Shown here in pieces: positions 23,546 to 36,444 of a stretch of 64,000 bases of DNA. A program made the translations under genes and the position numbers. The notes beneath the pieces are model-generated. The model saw only the letters and a program-made list of their open reading frames with translations. It was not told the origin of the DNA and made no database searches. Where the stretch lies: positions 15,149,013 to 15,213,012 of the forward strand of contig CM073324.1 of NCBI GenBank assembly GCA_037043015.1, written 5' to 3'. The DNA comes from Bryum argenteum (Eukaryota; Streptophyta; Bryopsida; Bryales; Bryaceae). Position 1 is the stretch's first letter. Every line of letters begins with the position of its first letter.

Positions 23546-25068
23546 ATATCCTCTGAACAACAAGGGAGGTGAAACTTTGAGGAAAAACAAAGTCAACGGC
23601 ATACATGCCATAACATCTTACAATACATACTTCACCTCAAAGCTTCTCCAGTACAAAATTAAGAAGAAAAGCGACAGAAAGAGACGACTTCAAGCGATGA
23701 AGAAGAAGAAGAAGCGGTTCTTCGTCGTCGTTAACACCATTTGATTTTGATAAAAAAAAAGAGAGTCAGAAATTTGCAGCTGCAGTTGCAGCATTGAATT
23801 GAAGAAGAGCTAGCTCGATCATCGCTAGCTTACCTTAATGAAGCTCGTCGTCCCGTAGGGTTTGCAGAGATCGATTGTCAGAGCAATTTCAAACCTCGAG
23901 CGAACCATTAAATGGGCGCTGCCAGCCCGCCTTGATGTCGCTATCTTTACTCCGCCCCTCCGGCGCCCGCGCCCTTCGCCTCCATTGTATTCCCAACCTT
24001 TCATCGTCCTGCTCACTTGCGAGTGTAATCTCTTTGAATTGCGCTAGTCCATGTCAGACGACCGATATCAAGCTTACCTTATGAGTAGTTGACATCGTTT
24101 GCCTTAGTTCCGTTTTTAGCTTCTGACGCTTCTTAATTCTGGTTTGCGAGTTCGCGCCTAATGAAGGATTCATCTTTTGAATGACTATGATTACTGTATG
24201 ATTATTGTCAGTGAACATTGATTGCGGAGGAACCGCTCGATTTGCATTCGTAGTGTTTGTGAAAGCTGTAGTTAACGCAGTATGAGTTATCTGCGGAGAG
24301 CGTTGTGATTGAGTGACTGTAGCTTTTGTTAGGAGCTGATGAAACTCACTGTTGAGTGATTGTGGTGAGTTTTGAGGGTGAGGATTTGAGTCTGGAGATA
24401 TATATCGCCTTTCGAGTCCGCGCTATTGTGGAATTCATCTTCCTCTGTGTTATTGTCAGAGAAGGATAGTTTCGTATTAATTGCGTAAGAACTGCTGCTT
24501 TTCGCATTTTGTAGTCTTGGCCCCTGTGGAAGCTGTGAGAGAACATGAGGTGAGTCTGGAGAGCGTTGTAATCGAGTGGCTATGCTTTTGGTGAAAGCTG
24601 CCAGGTCTTAGCCTAGCACGCCTGTAAATGCTGAGTCAGGAGCTTCGATTGTGCAATCGAGTGTGAAATTTCAGGAGACTGAGCATTTCTGGTGACATGC
24701 GCATTGTACGCACTAGCTTCGGAGGATGTATGCGCAGTGAAATGATCGGAGACCAATTGTTAGTTTGGAGATGCGCATTGAAGCATTTCATGCATACAGG
24801 CCCTGACTTGCCGCACGAGTGAGCTGCAAACGCATCATTTTTAAAGGAGTGTAACGCCTACCTTATCCTGAAATCGTTCATCGCCGGCTGGAGAGAGGGA
24901 ACCAAAGGAATACTTAGTTGTTCGTATTTCGAGGAGCCATCGTTAGCCACCTTCACAAGATTGAGGAATGCATGTCACAGTGGTGCCTGGATAGCTTCTG
25001 GAAGCTCTGAATTGTATTGAAAATCGTAAAGATCGATTACGTTCCCGAGTCAGTTTCTACGACTCGCC
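23546..25068 (+). other. Upstream region and probable 5' leader of the SOSEKI gene
   Basis: Sequence becomes less AT-rich from about 23640, with AAGAAG repeats at 23660-23715 and no recognisable protein on either strand. Known SOSEKI genes often have long leaders. A leader intron with an acceptor before 25069 is possible but I cannot define it. Confidence 0.4.
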
Positions 25069-28000
25069 ATGGAATCACCGGCAGAGTTCTACCACAAGAT
25101 TGAGGTGGTGTACCTGCTTAGTCAGGGGCCTGGACACGCTGATCATCCTCACATGATACAAGTCCAATATCCCTCGCACCAGAAATTTCCTACTTTAAGA
25201 GGTATGCTATTTCCCGATATCACTCGATTTGTTTGTCTTTGCACACTGGCGGCATTGACTCTTTTCACACAGTGTTCCTTCTCGTGATCAACCTTCGTCA
25301 CATGCGATCAAAATCATTCACACTTGAACCTTGTATTAGCTTCGTGCTGTTGGCAAATTCGGCATTTTAACCGATTTTTGCTTAAACAGATGTTAAATCC
25401 CGTTTGACTGCGCTTCGAGGAAGAGGGATGCCAGATTCGTATGCTTGGTCATACAAAAGGTATTATTCACATTTTTTGGATTTTTCGAAGATGGCTGGTA
25501 ATTAGTCTCCCGGTCTGATTGTCTATACCCATCAGTAGTAGCAGTTGAGCATTATCACCACTTCGGTGACTTTTTCGAAGGGGATTGTTTTTTATGGTGG
25601 TAGCTGTCGCATTCTGACCTTGCAGCTGAATTATGAAAGTATATGCTTCCACACATCTTACACGTAGGATCATGATATACTCAATGTAAAGGCCTGAACG
25701 GGACGCTATTCGTCCCAATTGACGCAGGAGCTACAAGGGAACTTTTATCTGGTGTGATGTGTTCGATGATGACGTCATTTATCCACTTGGCCAAAGTGGT
25801 GAATACGTTCTCAAGGCTCTGGAGGTTTTTGACGCCTCTCAAGGTAAATGTCGAGCCCGAAGTTCCAACAATACTAGAGTGTACGCAGATCATAGCCCCG
25901 CATAGTTTACCTCAGGGTAGAACATTGTACATTTTCTGTGAGTAAGATACGACAAACATGTAAGAATTTTAGCCGCATTTGTTATTAAAGTATGAGAGCC
26001 TAACAACCCATTGCTTCCATGTCACTCAGATTCCACAGATCGAGAAGCAGAGCAACCGTGGCAAGAGGTGGATCAGACGGCGATGAGGAATCTACCAGTA
26101 TCAAGTGAATCAGTATCGAGTGGAGCTGCCGTTACAAATTTGAAGGAAAGAACCCACTCTAGTGGGTCACGAAACCATATCAATGTCCACAATGTGGCCT
26201 CCCACAACTGCTCAGAATATAAAGATACATCCTCGGGCGACTCCGCTCCCGCTGGAATCAAGACGAAAGCGTGGGGCAATGAACATACGGATGCATGCAC
26301 ATGCAGTGCCGGTGCTCCTGGATATGCGTCTGAAGATATCATTGAGAACAAGAGATGTGTTGAAAAATTCCGAAGAAGTCAGTCATCAACCAGCGTAAGC
26401 GGAACAAACAGTAGTGCAGGGACTCAGACGGAGCCTTTCTCCACTTCCGATTGTAATTCAGATGTATCTTCCTTTGAAAGGAATGTGAAGTTCGATGTGA
26501 AGGATGTGCCGTCGAAGCGATCTTCTGCCACTGATGAGACGTCTAGGCGTGCGTTTCCGGTATCTGACTTTTTTAGAAAAGGACCAGTTAAGAGTAAGAC
26601 ATGGGTTGTAAAGGAAGAGGATGTTTCTGTGCCAATCCATACTGGGACCTCGAGAAGGTGCAGAGACGAATCCTATGAACGGGTTCCCGTGGTACCACCA
26701 AGTCCGGTAGTGCGGCCTTGTTTTCCAGGGCACCCACTGATGTTCATGCTAAAGAAAGCTGCTAGGTTCCATCGTTCCCAGTTGTGCAGGAGAGTGGAAG
26801 TCGTGGAGACGTTCCGAGCCCTGCCCTTGGAGGAGCCGAATTTTTCTCGATACACTTCGAAGAAAAGACATGGAAATGGGTCCAAAAAGGCAGACCAAAG
26901 ACCTCACTTCAGCAAGATCGTGACCCTTAAGTCGAAGCCCCAAAGGAACAAGATATCTTCTGAAGAACCGGGGAGAGAGGCAAGGACTATGTCTGATTTT
27001 GTTGAGCCTTCGAAGAGCAGATCTTTGTCAGAGAGAATGGTCAGCAATGGTTCTCGGGATGTTGCATCCGCTCGACATAATCGAGCGGATAGTATGGATG
27101 CATACCACACTGCCCGGTGCAGAGAAGTGGTGGTCGGTCCAAAAGTAAGTTCGCGATCAGAACGGGTTCCAAAGGAGGATGAGAAAGGGATATTCGATTT
27201 GAAGAGCCTGGTGAGTCCGGAACTGAAAAGTCTCAAGATGGATTCGAAATCTTCTGCCCGGCACACTTCCAAGCCTGGCATTGTCTCGTCTTCTTCTCCG
27301 CTCATTGCAGCGCCTGCAGAGGGCGTTCACCTCCCCACGGTTTCTAAACCCCAAGAGATTTACAAGGAAAGAGCTCTCAAGCAGCACCGATCTCAGGTCG
27401 CAGGTTTAGTTGACATACCGACCAGGGACGAGAGCTCTGTTGTCGGGTATATTCACAATGCCTTCTTCTACGCGCTATCATCTATGTTCATTTTTCCGTC
27501 TTACAAGTAGAACATAAATGGAACATCGTAGCAAAGGGTCTTCTGGACTGCATGTTGGGTGTCAAAGTGGATCCTCGAGAATGAGTCCAACTGATCGTTT
27601 GATCTCTTTGGCTGTTGACAGTGAGAATGTTGCTTCGATACCCCAAGATCTAAAAACGCTCAAAGTGGCGAGAAATGTTAACAACAACTGCTACTTCAGT
27701 CTCCCTATACCAGCTGCAGAAAAGAAAATTAGTGACCCAAAAGTGTATCCTACGAGGGAAAGTTCTGTATTCGGCTCTGCTGCATTGCAAAGTGATAACA
27801 TGCAGGAGGTTAAGGCGGTCAACTCAAAACTCGACATCCAGGCGGCTCCTGTGACTGAAACAAGCTGTCCTGAAGGAGTATCAGTGTGGCCCAAAGATTC
27901 TTCTCCGAAGGACAGGGCTTTCAAAGGCAACAGAGAAGAAAGGTACACAAATTTTCATTATCAGCTGTATCATCTGAAATTTTCAATCCTATGTGAAATG

Positions 28001-28536
28001 GGTGAAATCGGAGCCATCAAAAGTTTAACAATTACTCAGGAAAAGGCCCAACATCAATACTGACATTAAGTACATATATAAGATCGTCTCTCAAATGCCT
28101 TTCTGAAAGACACATTTAAGCGCACGTGATCCTTAAATTGGAAAACATGTGCATTGCAGACCACTCACTCCAGGATTGACGGAGCTGCATTGGGAGGGAT
28201 TGCTACAAGAGGCAGTTGTTCACAGTCAGCCTCCTAAGGATTTGATTCTACATGAATGCCTGTAAGTATCTCAAAGCTTGAAGTTACCGCAGTGACGTAG
28301 ATACCCTTCTGGATGATGAGCTTTAGAGATTATCAGTTCTTGAGACATCAGTTTCTGCGGTTCATTGTTCAATTCTGTCTCTGAGGTGTGGCAATCGTTG
28401 ATGCAGTCGTTGTGGGAGGACTTTCAAGCCAGACTCGTTGAAAGTGCACCTGCGTGGCTGTCACATTATAAACAAACCCAAGCCATCGATGGTTTTGAGA
28501 AAGAAGTATTCCATGTAAAGAGCATCGCCAGGTGAT
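25069..28536 (+). CDS. SOK: SOSEKI (DUF966) polarity protein
   Basis: SOSEKI proteins mark cell corners and edges and polymerise through an N-terminal DIX-like domain. Exons: 25069-25201, 25390-25459, 25728-25843, 26030-27446, 27532-27942, 28160-28261, 28407-28536; 792 residues, phases consistent. The DIX-like DUF966 domain fills residues 9-105: KIEVVYLLSQGPG, HPHMIQVQYP, LRDVKSRLTALRGRGMPDSYAW, SYKGTFIWCDVF, YVLKALEVFD. The large middle exon is Ser/Arg/Lys-rich and probably disordered. The C-terminus has ECLRCGRTFKPDSLKVHLRGC, a CxxC...H...C zinc-finger-like motif assembled across the last intron. The small intron 27447-27531 is my inference to bypass stops. Compared with flowering-plant members the domain is divergent (LSQGPGHADHPH). 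Confidence 0.9.
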
Positions 28537-29736
28537 GAACGACATCCACAGGTTTTAGCACGAGTACTACTTAGATGTAGTACACTTTCAGGAGAATGAT
28601 GCAACTGGATTATCATGATTTAGATATATATATAAAATGCCGACTATTACCGAAGCGTTTGTATATTTTTGAGTTTGTCGGGGCATTCTGATTACATACA
28701 CATCATGTAAGCATTTTGGTAAATTCCGATTACGTGGTCTTGATATTTATCGACAAAACGTTTTTCCATGCATTTGAGCGAGTAATAATTTGGATAAACA
28801 CCTTGCTTTCTTTAAGGACCAGATGTAATAAGTGAAGATGATAATCTTTGCTATGATGCAATTGCCTGATTTTTGCTGAGCTAATAGGCATTAGCTTTTC
28901 CTTCATCGTTTTAAATGTTTTCAGGATGTTTCCTATTTGTTAAAAAGATATCCTAGCACTTGATGTCTCGTGATGTCGTGTGATAGTATATGATATTGTC
29001 GTATGCTTGCAGAAGCCTGCTTTCTGTGGGCATGATTATTTCAATAAACGGTTCTCAGCATCTAAGTATTTTTCATTTCCTCATCCCTGAAAAATAGTAA
29101 CTCACTCATTTCTCTTTCCGAGTATATAGATTCCCTCGATTTTCCTTGGTTTCATTATACATCTCCCCCCTCCAGATTTAGTACTAATTCTAGTTGGATC
29201 TGCATGTAGTTGATTCCAATTGGTCCACTCCGCCTACATACTTTGTACATTTTCCAAAATTGATTCTCTCTGCCTCTCCACAACGAGCTTGCCAATCTGA
29301 AATCCATGCAGTTTTTGAGCCTACTACCCTACAGTAAATGGTCTAAACTAATCATACAAGTTAAAAGTGAGGATGGTCAAAGGGCAGGCAGTCAAAGGGC
29401 CGGAAGGAACGAAGGAGATGCCTGCTCGCAGGTGAGATGCCTGGCCGTCTTCCGGCGCGAACCAAGGCCGAGGCAGTCAAAGGCCCGCTTGGCGCGCCTG
29501 GCTCTCAGCGCCGAAAGATCGCTGTCGTCATTCCCCCACTTCCATGGACAACTGGAAACAAGCAACTGCACTCAAACACTGTTTCTCGGCGGTCGTTGCA
29601 ACCCAGATTCTCCCCCTGCCACCCCCACCACTTTCATCTCCTCACGCACTCGCTCCACTTCTTGCAATCCACTCTCATCACCTCCAAGTCTAACTACCAT
29701 CGCTCGATCGATCGATCGATCGCAGCTACTAGGACG
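28537..29736. other. Spacer
   Basis: Probable 3' untranslated region of the SOSEKI gene followed by AT-rich sequence. A 165-codon frame from 29306 has biased composition but no recognisable motif. Confidence 0.45.
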
Positions 29737-30544
29737 ATGGGGACCCTTCTCATCGCTCAGCCACAGGGTTTTGGGTTTAACACAAGAGAATCGGCTCGAT
29801 TAAATGCTCGAGCTAGAATGCCGAATTTGATCGGGGTGCGTTGTCTAATCCTATCTCCTCACTTGCAGTAATAGATCTGGTTCGTCAAGTAAGAGTAATT
29901 TCTGCATATCGCTTTAGCAATCACCAGGGTATTGATCATTTTGAGCACTACTATGGGGTTATGTTGGTGAATTGTACTAGTGTGGATAATCATGAACTTT
30001 GATCAGTTGTCAAAGAGTTTTGTCATTGACGTAGACAGGAGAGTGTATGCGCAATGTGGATTTTTAGTCTCCATACTTTAGTACGGTATATTAGAGACAC
30101 TACGAGAATTGAGAGTGAAGCAATATCGTATTTTGAATATAAGAAGTTTCGGACATTTTGTTGCTTATGAAGTGATAAACAGTATGCTAAGACAAGTACG
30201 AGGAAGTTGCTTCAGTTCGTATCGTCTAGTTTGACAAATTAACGTTGCAAGATCCGAGTGCGGTAAAACTCTGTGAGGAATCAGTCGTGACAATTGATTT
30301 CGGTGTAGATATTTGAGCGTCAGCAATGATTGTCGAGTTGATTGATTACGATTTTGTGATTTGAGATTCTGATTCCTCAGACGGGGTTTTAGTGGAGGTT
30401 ACATGTCAAGCTACAAATCGAACTTTGTTGAAGTGCAGTGGCGAGCTTGAAATAGGATAGGAATGGTGATCACAAAATGGTGAGAATTGAGTCTCTTGTT
30501 TGCAGGCGAGTCGTTTCAGTGGTGGGCAGCGGCGTCTTGCTTAA
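29737..30544 (+). CDS. Candidate small two-exon gene, unrecognised
   Basis: An ATG at 29737 follows a pyrimidine-rich stretch and a CGATCGATCGATCGATCG run (about 29704-29722), a setting that looks like a plant 5' leader. The frame MGTLLIAQPQGFGFN reaches a GT donor after 29835. A matching acceptor (TTTGCAG) at 30505 opens ASRFSGGQRRLA and then a stop, for 45 residues. The composition (Arg, Ser, Ala, few acids) is like a plastid transit peptide without a mature protein. A further exon-like piece with a good GTAAGT donor lies at 30645-30676. It may be a truncated gene, a non-coding transcript or chance. Confidence 0.25.
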
Positions 30545-30983
30545 TTGCAGTGGGGGTGGGGGTTCGTGTGCTTGCTCTTCTTCGGATATGACGACCGCAT
30601 TTAAGTTTCCCATCTTTCGGAGTATATCATTGGCCTTGTAACAGGTACTGCAATCCGCTGCTACTCAAATCATCTCGTAAGTTAAAACTTTCAGATTTTG
30701 ACACAAGCTGGCAATATTCCAAGTGTCATATTGACAAACCAAAACCATAATATAATCATTCATAAAGTTGCTAGTTTGGTTCTGTTTTCAAAATGGCACC
30801 TCAAATACCAGAAAAGAACACCCGTTCCTCTGTAATATCACGCTTGCTTTAACTGAATTCTAACTCTTAAAAGTGCATACAGCCATTTTAACAGAACTGG
30901 GGTTTTGGGTTTTGATTGAGGGAGGAAGTGATGATTCGATCATGGTGATGTTGGTGATGCAGTAAACAGGCTAGTGGTTTTTT
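30545..30983. other. Upstream region of the receptor kinase gene
   Basis: AT-rich, no motif I can name. It is taken to hold the promoter of the gene starting at 30984. Confidence 0.4.
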
Positions 30984-33667
30984 ATGAGTCCCTTTTGCAT
31001 GTCGTTTGCGAGATGGTGGAAGGTGGCCAGGGCTCTACTGCCCATTCTAGCGTTACTTCTGTGGGTGGAGCGAGCGTCGGGGCAGGCGCCGCCGACGACG
31101 ACGGCGCTCTCGCCCGATGCGAAATGCTTGCTTGATTTCAAGAGTTTCGTGACTGACCCGCAGAACAATTTAAGGAATTGGAATCAAAACGATGTGGCGG
31201 ACATGTGTAAGTGGTCAGGCGTGCAGTGTTTCGGCAATCTGGCACCCCCAGTTTTCAAACTGCTCTTGTCCAATTACGAGCTCGCGAGTACATGGCCGAC
31301 GGTGCTCAAGAACTGCACCAATCTGCAGACAATCGACTTCTCGTACAATACCTTCGTGGGTCCGCTGCCAACCAACATCTGCAGCGACTTCCCGAACCTC
31401 GTCACGTTTCGGCTCCAACACAACAAGTTCGATGGCCCCATCCCGCCCGACCTCGGCACCTGCAAGTTTCTGAACGACCTCTACCTGAACGACAATGTCT
31501 TGACCGGGCCGGTTCCGGCGGAGCTCGTGCAAGCGCCCCGGCTCTCCAACCTGGACCTGTCCAACAACGACCTGTCGGGCACCATTCCGAGTGAATTCTC
31601 CGCTACCATTCCTGGTACCAACATACCGAAGTTCAATGCGTCCAGCTTCGAACATAACCCTTACCTCTGCGGTGCGCCACTGACCTCTCCGTGCAGGACA
31701 AGCAAGAAGCCGCGAGGGAAAACGGGGGTGATCGTGGGTGGGATTGTCGGGGGCGTAGTGGCGTTACTAGCGCTGATGGGGGTAGGATTTTGGTGGTTCT
31801 TGCGCCGAACGAGGTCAAAAGAAAAGCTGGAATATGCGAAGCGGCGGAAACTGCAACCGAAGATGAAGTTGTATCGGAAGGACAGTAAGTGGGTGAAGAA
31901 GATTCCAGATCCGAAGAGGGTGACGGTGTCGATGTTTGACAATCCGCTCGTGAGCAGGATCGCGTTCACGGAGCTGCTGGAAGGGACGGACGATTTTAGC
32001 GCGGAGAAGGTGATTGCCACGAATCAGACGGGGACGGTTTACAAGGCGACGTTCAGAAGCGGGCAGGAGGTGGCGATCAAGCGGCTGCGTGTGTGCATGG
32101 AGAATGAGAAGGTGTTTAGGACTGAGATGGAGGCATTGGGTGACTTGAAGCACCCCAATCTGGTGCCGCTGCTCGGGTACTGCGTCGCGGCCGGCGAGCG
32201 CTTGCTGGTGTATGAGCACATGCCGCACGGGTCCCTTTGGGAGCGCTTGCATGACCCCGATCAGAAGCAGCAGCACCCGCTGCTGTGGCCCGACCGCGTC
32301 CGGATCGCCACGGGCATCGCACACGGGCTTGCGCATCTGCACCACACCTGCAACCCGCGCGTGCTCCACCGGAACGTGAACCCGCGCGCCATCCTCCTGG
32401 ATTCTAACGACGAGCCCCGCATCACCGACTTCGGCCTCGCCCGCCTCTCCAACCCAAACGACACGCATGTCAGTCTCCCCACCTCCCTTCTTTTCCCTTC
32501 TTCGCATCAGAACAACTGCTCGCAATGGCCTCATTAGTTTTCAACATACTTCAAACTAGAACAATCTAAAAGTCAGTGAACCAACGAAGAATGCACCATG
32601 AGCCTTGTTCAAGGTGTTCATGACCACTATGGAGGACATTCCTATGTCAGCACGAACCTTACTATCATATACGATCCATCCAACTCCAAGTCATATCCGT
32701 ATTCTTAGTTAGAGTCGTTCTACAATAGTATGTCTACTGCCCATTAGGCATCTACAGGTGCAAGGAACTAGATAAGAAAGAGTGTCACCTTTATCAAAGA
32801 ATGAAGTAAGTTACTCACTTTTCTATAGGTCATGAGTATCTAACATTATAATTGAAAACAATTGGTCTACAAAGACACACCCCCACAATACACAGACAAA
32901 GGCTTGATAGTATAAAGAGAGAAAAGAGAGTGGTGATATTATAAAGGTTGGGTGTGAGGTTATTAAGGTCAAAAGGGTGACACTACAAACATTTTAGGTA
33001 ACGGAAGACAGAGGTAAGTTTTAGTAATACATAAAATGACTTGCAAATTGGCATTTTATTTGTGTTAGCCATCATTGTATTCATATCTATCTGTGTGGTT
33101 GAGTGTTGTAAGAATCGTTCAGTTCTTTTTTCTGGATGGCATCGTTTCTACATCTCTGTTTTTTGTAAACCAACGGAACGAAAATGGGAATGAGAACAGG
33201 TGAGTACATTCTTCAACGGAGATTACGGCGAAGTGGGATACGTCTCTCCCGAAACGATCCGCACATTCGTAGCAAGCACAAAGGGCGACGTGTACAGTTT
33301 CGGAGTAGTAGTCCTGGAGCTCGTAACAGGCCAGAGAGCAACAAACGTAAAAACGAAAGATGGCACCATCTACCGAGGAAACCTGGTACAATACATGACA
33401 GGCCTGAAGGATGTGGTGGAAGCAGTGGACCCAGCGATCAAAGACAACGTAGGCGTGGACGACGAGATTCTTCTGCAGATGCTCAAAGTGGCCATGTCGT
33501 GTGTGGCGCCGGAGCCCAAGGAGCGACCCAACATGTTCGAAGTGCACCAGCTCCTGCAAGCGATTGGAAAGAAGTATGATCACAGCTCCTCGTTCAATGA
33601 GCTCCCCTCCTTGCATGAGGACGAAGTGCATGAAGAAACTCGTGTCGGGATTCATATGCTGCGATGA
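30984..33667 (+). CDS. LRR receptor-like pseudokinase, BIR2-like
   Basis: Two exons, 30984-32468 and 33200-33667, phase 0, 650 residues. In order: signal peptide (about 1-34, hydrophobic LLPILALLLWV), LRR N-cap (CLLDFKSFVTDPQNNLRNWN, CKWSGVQC), about five LRRs (70-215), a CGAPL...C C-cap, one membrane helix (about 247-270) and a kinase-like domain from about 325. Lys366 of VAIK and DFG (482-484) are kept. The glycine loop is degenerate (ATNQTGTVY) and the catalytic loop reads HRN (462-464) in place of HRD, so phosphotransfer is unlikely. This fits BIR2, an inactive kinase that binds the co-receptor BAK1 and restrains immune signalling. That role here is inferred from the family. The intron is placed just before the activation segment STFFNGDYGEVGYVSPE. 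Confidence 0.93.
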
Positions 33668-33988
33668 TCGATCGATCACCACCCGCCAGGTAACGTCACT
33701 GCTCATCTCGGAAGAACGTAATCAGAGGCGAGTTCATTTTTGCCATGCTCAGGACTGTGCAAGCAAACCAATTTTTGTGTCAGAATGGTGGTTTATCATG
33801 GAGAATGTCAGCTTGAAAAGCTGCATATGGGTTGATTAGTGATTAGTTTTGGGTGTGATTTGTGAGTTGGTATATTAAATGTGTCATTTCAGTTGTGATG
33901 ATTCAATTACTTCCATTTTAACTGTCAATTTAGCATTTTTGACATGACGGCCACTGGTACATAATTAGAAAATTTCACTCTAAATTAA
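33668..33988. other. 3' flank of the receptor gene
   Basis: Presumed 3' untranslated sequence, beginning with GATCGATCGATC right after the stop. No gene. Confidence 0.45.
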
Positions 33989-34823
33989 CCCTTAAAAGTC
34001 CCTTGGGGATAGTTTGTACGCAGTCGTATAATTAGGATTTGCTACCAACAAGAAACTCTAAACTGAAATCGTAATAGCTCACTAGAATTGCATTCATTCA
34101 AATGTCAACTTCTCCTTTGAACTCAAACCCATTAACCCTTAAGCGGGCCGAATGTCGAAAAACGACATTTTGGATGACACCAACTTTGGAGAGCCATAAC
34201 TTCTTCATCCGGACTCCGTTTTGGACGAAATCACTTGGGTTGGGTCCCAAATCAAGTCTAGTTTATGTAATGAAAATCTCAGACCCATACAATGAAGTAT
34301 GAATTAATGGCATGCATTTCAGTGACAGCAGCCTAGTTTTAGACATTTTTTCCTTTGTAAAATTTAGGGCAGTTTTCACCATTGCAGGGCCATAATTTGC
34401 ACAAAGAAATTTTTCTCATGGTTTTTTTTTGTTCAAGGATGCTACTGAGATGAAGGTGAACAACATTCTAATTGGTGACTTTTTCATTGCAATAAGTCTA
34501 ATGGTAGCATTTTCACTTTAAAGTGAAAATGATGAAATTATGTGATCATTTTTGAGTATTTATACATTATGATCTCGCAATCTATGAAGCCTCATGACTC
34601 AAAATTTGACCCACATGATGTTCAATATGTCTACGACAAGATTGTACGGTTGAGATTTGGATAACACACTTTTACCTCCACCTATGACAATGCTTTTGAG
34701 GATGTGTTCATTTTACTACAAATGAGTCAAACCATTTAGGGGTTAAAGGTGTGCATTCACTCCAATACAACCAAAATACATTGTATTCTACTGATCGCCA
34801 CGGCACGCTCAGACCTTTAAGGG
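33989..34823. mobile_element. TTAA-flanked MITE with a second one nested inside (copy k)
   Basis: Outer ends CCCTTAAAAGTCCCTTGG and GACCTTTAAGGG (inverse CCCTTAAAGGTC) are flanked by TTAA at 33985-33988 and 34824-34827. About 224 bp are its own; the rest is the 607-bp member at 34136-34742 with one TTAA. Confidence 0.65.
34136..34742 (+). mobile_element. 607-bp TTAA-flanked element, piggyBac-like termini (copy b)
   Basis: Starts CCCTTAAGCGGGCC, ends CCATTTAGGGG, flanked by TTAA (34132-34135 and 34743-34746). Near the left end is a hairpin word (GTCGAAAAACGAC). The interior holds a 24-bp palindrome centred on CACTTTAAAGTG. It has no coding capacity beyond a 66-codon frame. Reading it against 39205-39811 I find no difference in 607 positions. 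Confidence 0.85.
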
Positions 34824-34827
34824 TTAA

Positions 34828-36444
34828 CATATCTCATGATGGTACATGTATTATTGCCTTTGATGAGGTTAAGGCATCTCATATTGTCAAATGTAATGTT
34901 GCGACTTTGATGAGATTGAGATTAGTTGTAAGTTGCCACTTTCATGAGATTGTGATTAGTTGTAATTATCAATGAAGCATTTGTGTGTGTATCGATGTGT
35001 GGACTTTTAATTTGCCACTAGAGAATGGAATTGAGGATCTTGCATCAATGTACATTGACAAATACTTGGTTTTTTTTGTGCAGGTGGAAATAGGTGCAAT
35101 TGGTGCTCATTAAATTATATGAAGCTTGTAAACAAAGTAAGAAGTGAGTGCTTTGGATGTGCACAAATGTGAGTGCAAGGGCAAGGGTGTTAATTTTACT
35201 AAATTTCTCAATCAGGTATAGTAGCAAGGCATAGTAGCAAGGTCAAAATTAGATTAATTTGTAATTTGATATACTTCCGGTACCCATCTTGGAGGGTATA
35301 TGCCTTTGTGCTAACATTCTATGATGGCCACACCATTTTCTTAAATGGAGCTTGAGCACAAAACTTGGGCTAGAACCAGACTTTCTACTTCTCTTGGATG
35401 TGACGTACATAAGCAGCTGTGAAATATGTGGTTGTGACATGCATAAGTAGCAGTGAATTTTAAACATGAAGCCAAGAATTTGACCATTATTTGGTATAGT
35501 TAAGTTGATTATCTAGTCTCAAATGCTCCTTAGTGTTTATGGGGCTTCAAGGTTATGATTATATGTTGTTTTTTTTTTTTCAAGATTGTGCATGTCAAAA
35601 GAACTACAATACTAACCCCTTTTTGTGCGTGCCAAAATGATTAGGAATCTTACTCCTCAAGATATTTTGGAATATTTTTACAAAAACCCCATGTGCCCAC
35701 ACTCTAAAGCCCACCTCAACTTCTACAGTAAATTGAATCTAAATACCAACATATGATACTAAATCCAACTATTTATAAGAAGCTATCATAGATATATTTT
35801 CACTCCATAACAAAAAAAAACAATATAAGCAAAAAGTGAGTCAAAGAAACACCAAAATCAAATCCAATCCAGTGTAAATGCATTGCGTGCATTGCATTCA
35901 CATACCAGAACTGAAAACTACAGCCATTCAAGAGAAATATTTCAAGAGAAGAATTTCAAGACGACGCAAAAAACACAAAAAACGGCAACTAAAATATATT
36001 CATACTTCGAACCCCAAAATTCTCAAAACTTCGAACCCCAAAATTCTCAAAACTTAGCATATAAGAAAAACTAAAGCAAAGGAAGCAAGTCTGATGAATC
36101 TACCTACAAACAACACCAAACGATGTGAGCGTAAACACCAACTCCGTGCTTTTTCAGGTTTTCTAAAGAAATAGTTAACATACGCAAGCACCTTTCATTA
36201 TAAAACAAACCAACCCGGACGGACTCAGACATCAGCTCATCGAAATCATCACGTAAACTTGTGTAACTTACCAATCAATGTGGTATAATACTTAATTTTG
36301 CACAAGAGAGGTCCAGGGTAGCACTGCCTCTGCTCTTTTCAGTACTGTGCTTTTGCATGTAAAAAGAAAGAATCTGCTGAACATATACACTAGCAATGGA
36401 AAAACTCTAAAAGAATGCTATTGTTACAAGTGAGAGGCGCCGCT
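34828..36444. other. AT-rich spacer
   Basis: No gene. A 25-bp word (CTTCGAACCCCAAAATTCTC) is tandemly doubled at about 36006-36055. The last part is 3' flank of the acetyltransferase gene on the minus strand. Confidence 0.5.

Noticed and set aside
31211-32534. Long frames on both strands overlapping the receptor kinase exon (for example 239 codons on -)
   Set aside because: Shadows of a GC-rich coding exon; they have Arg/His-rich composition and no motifs.
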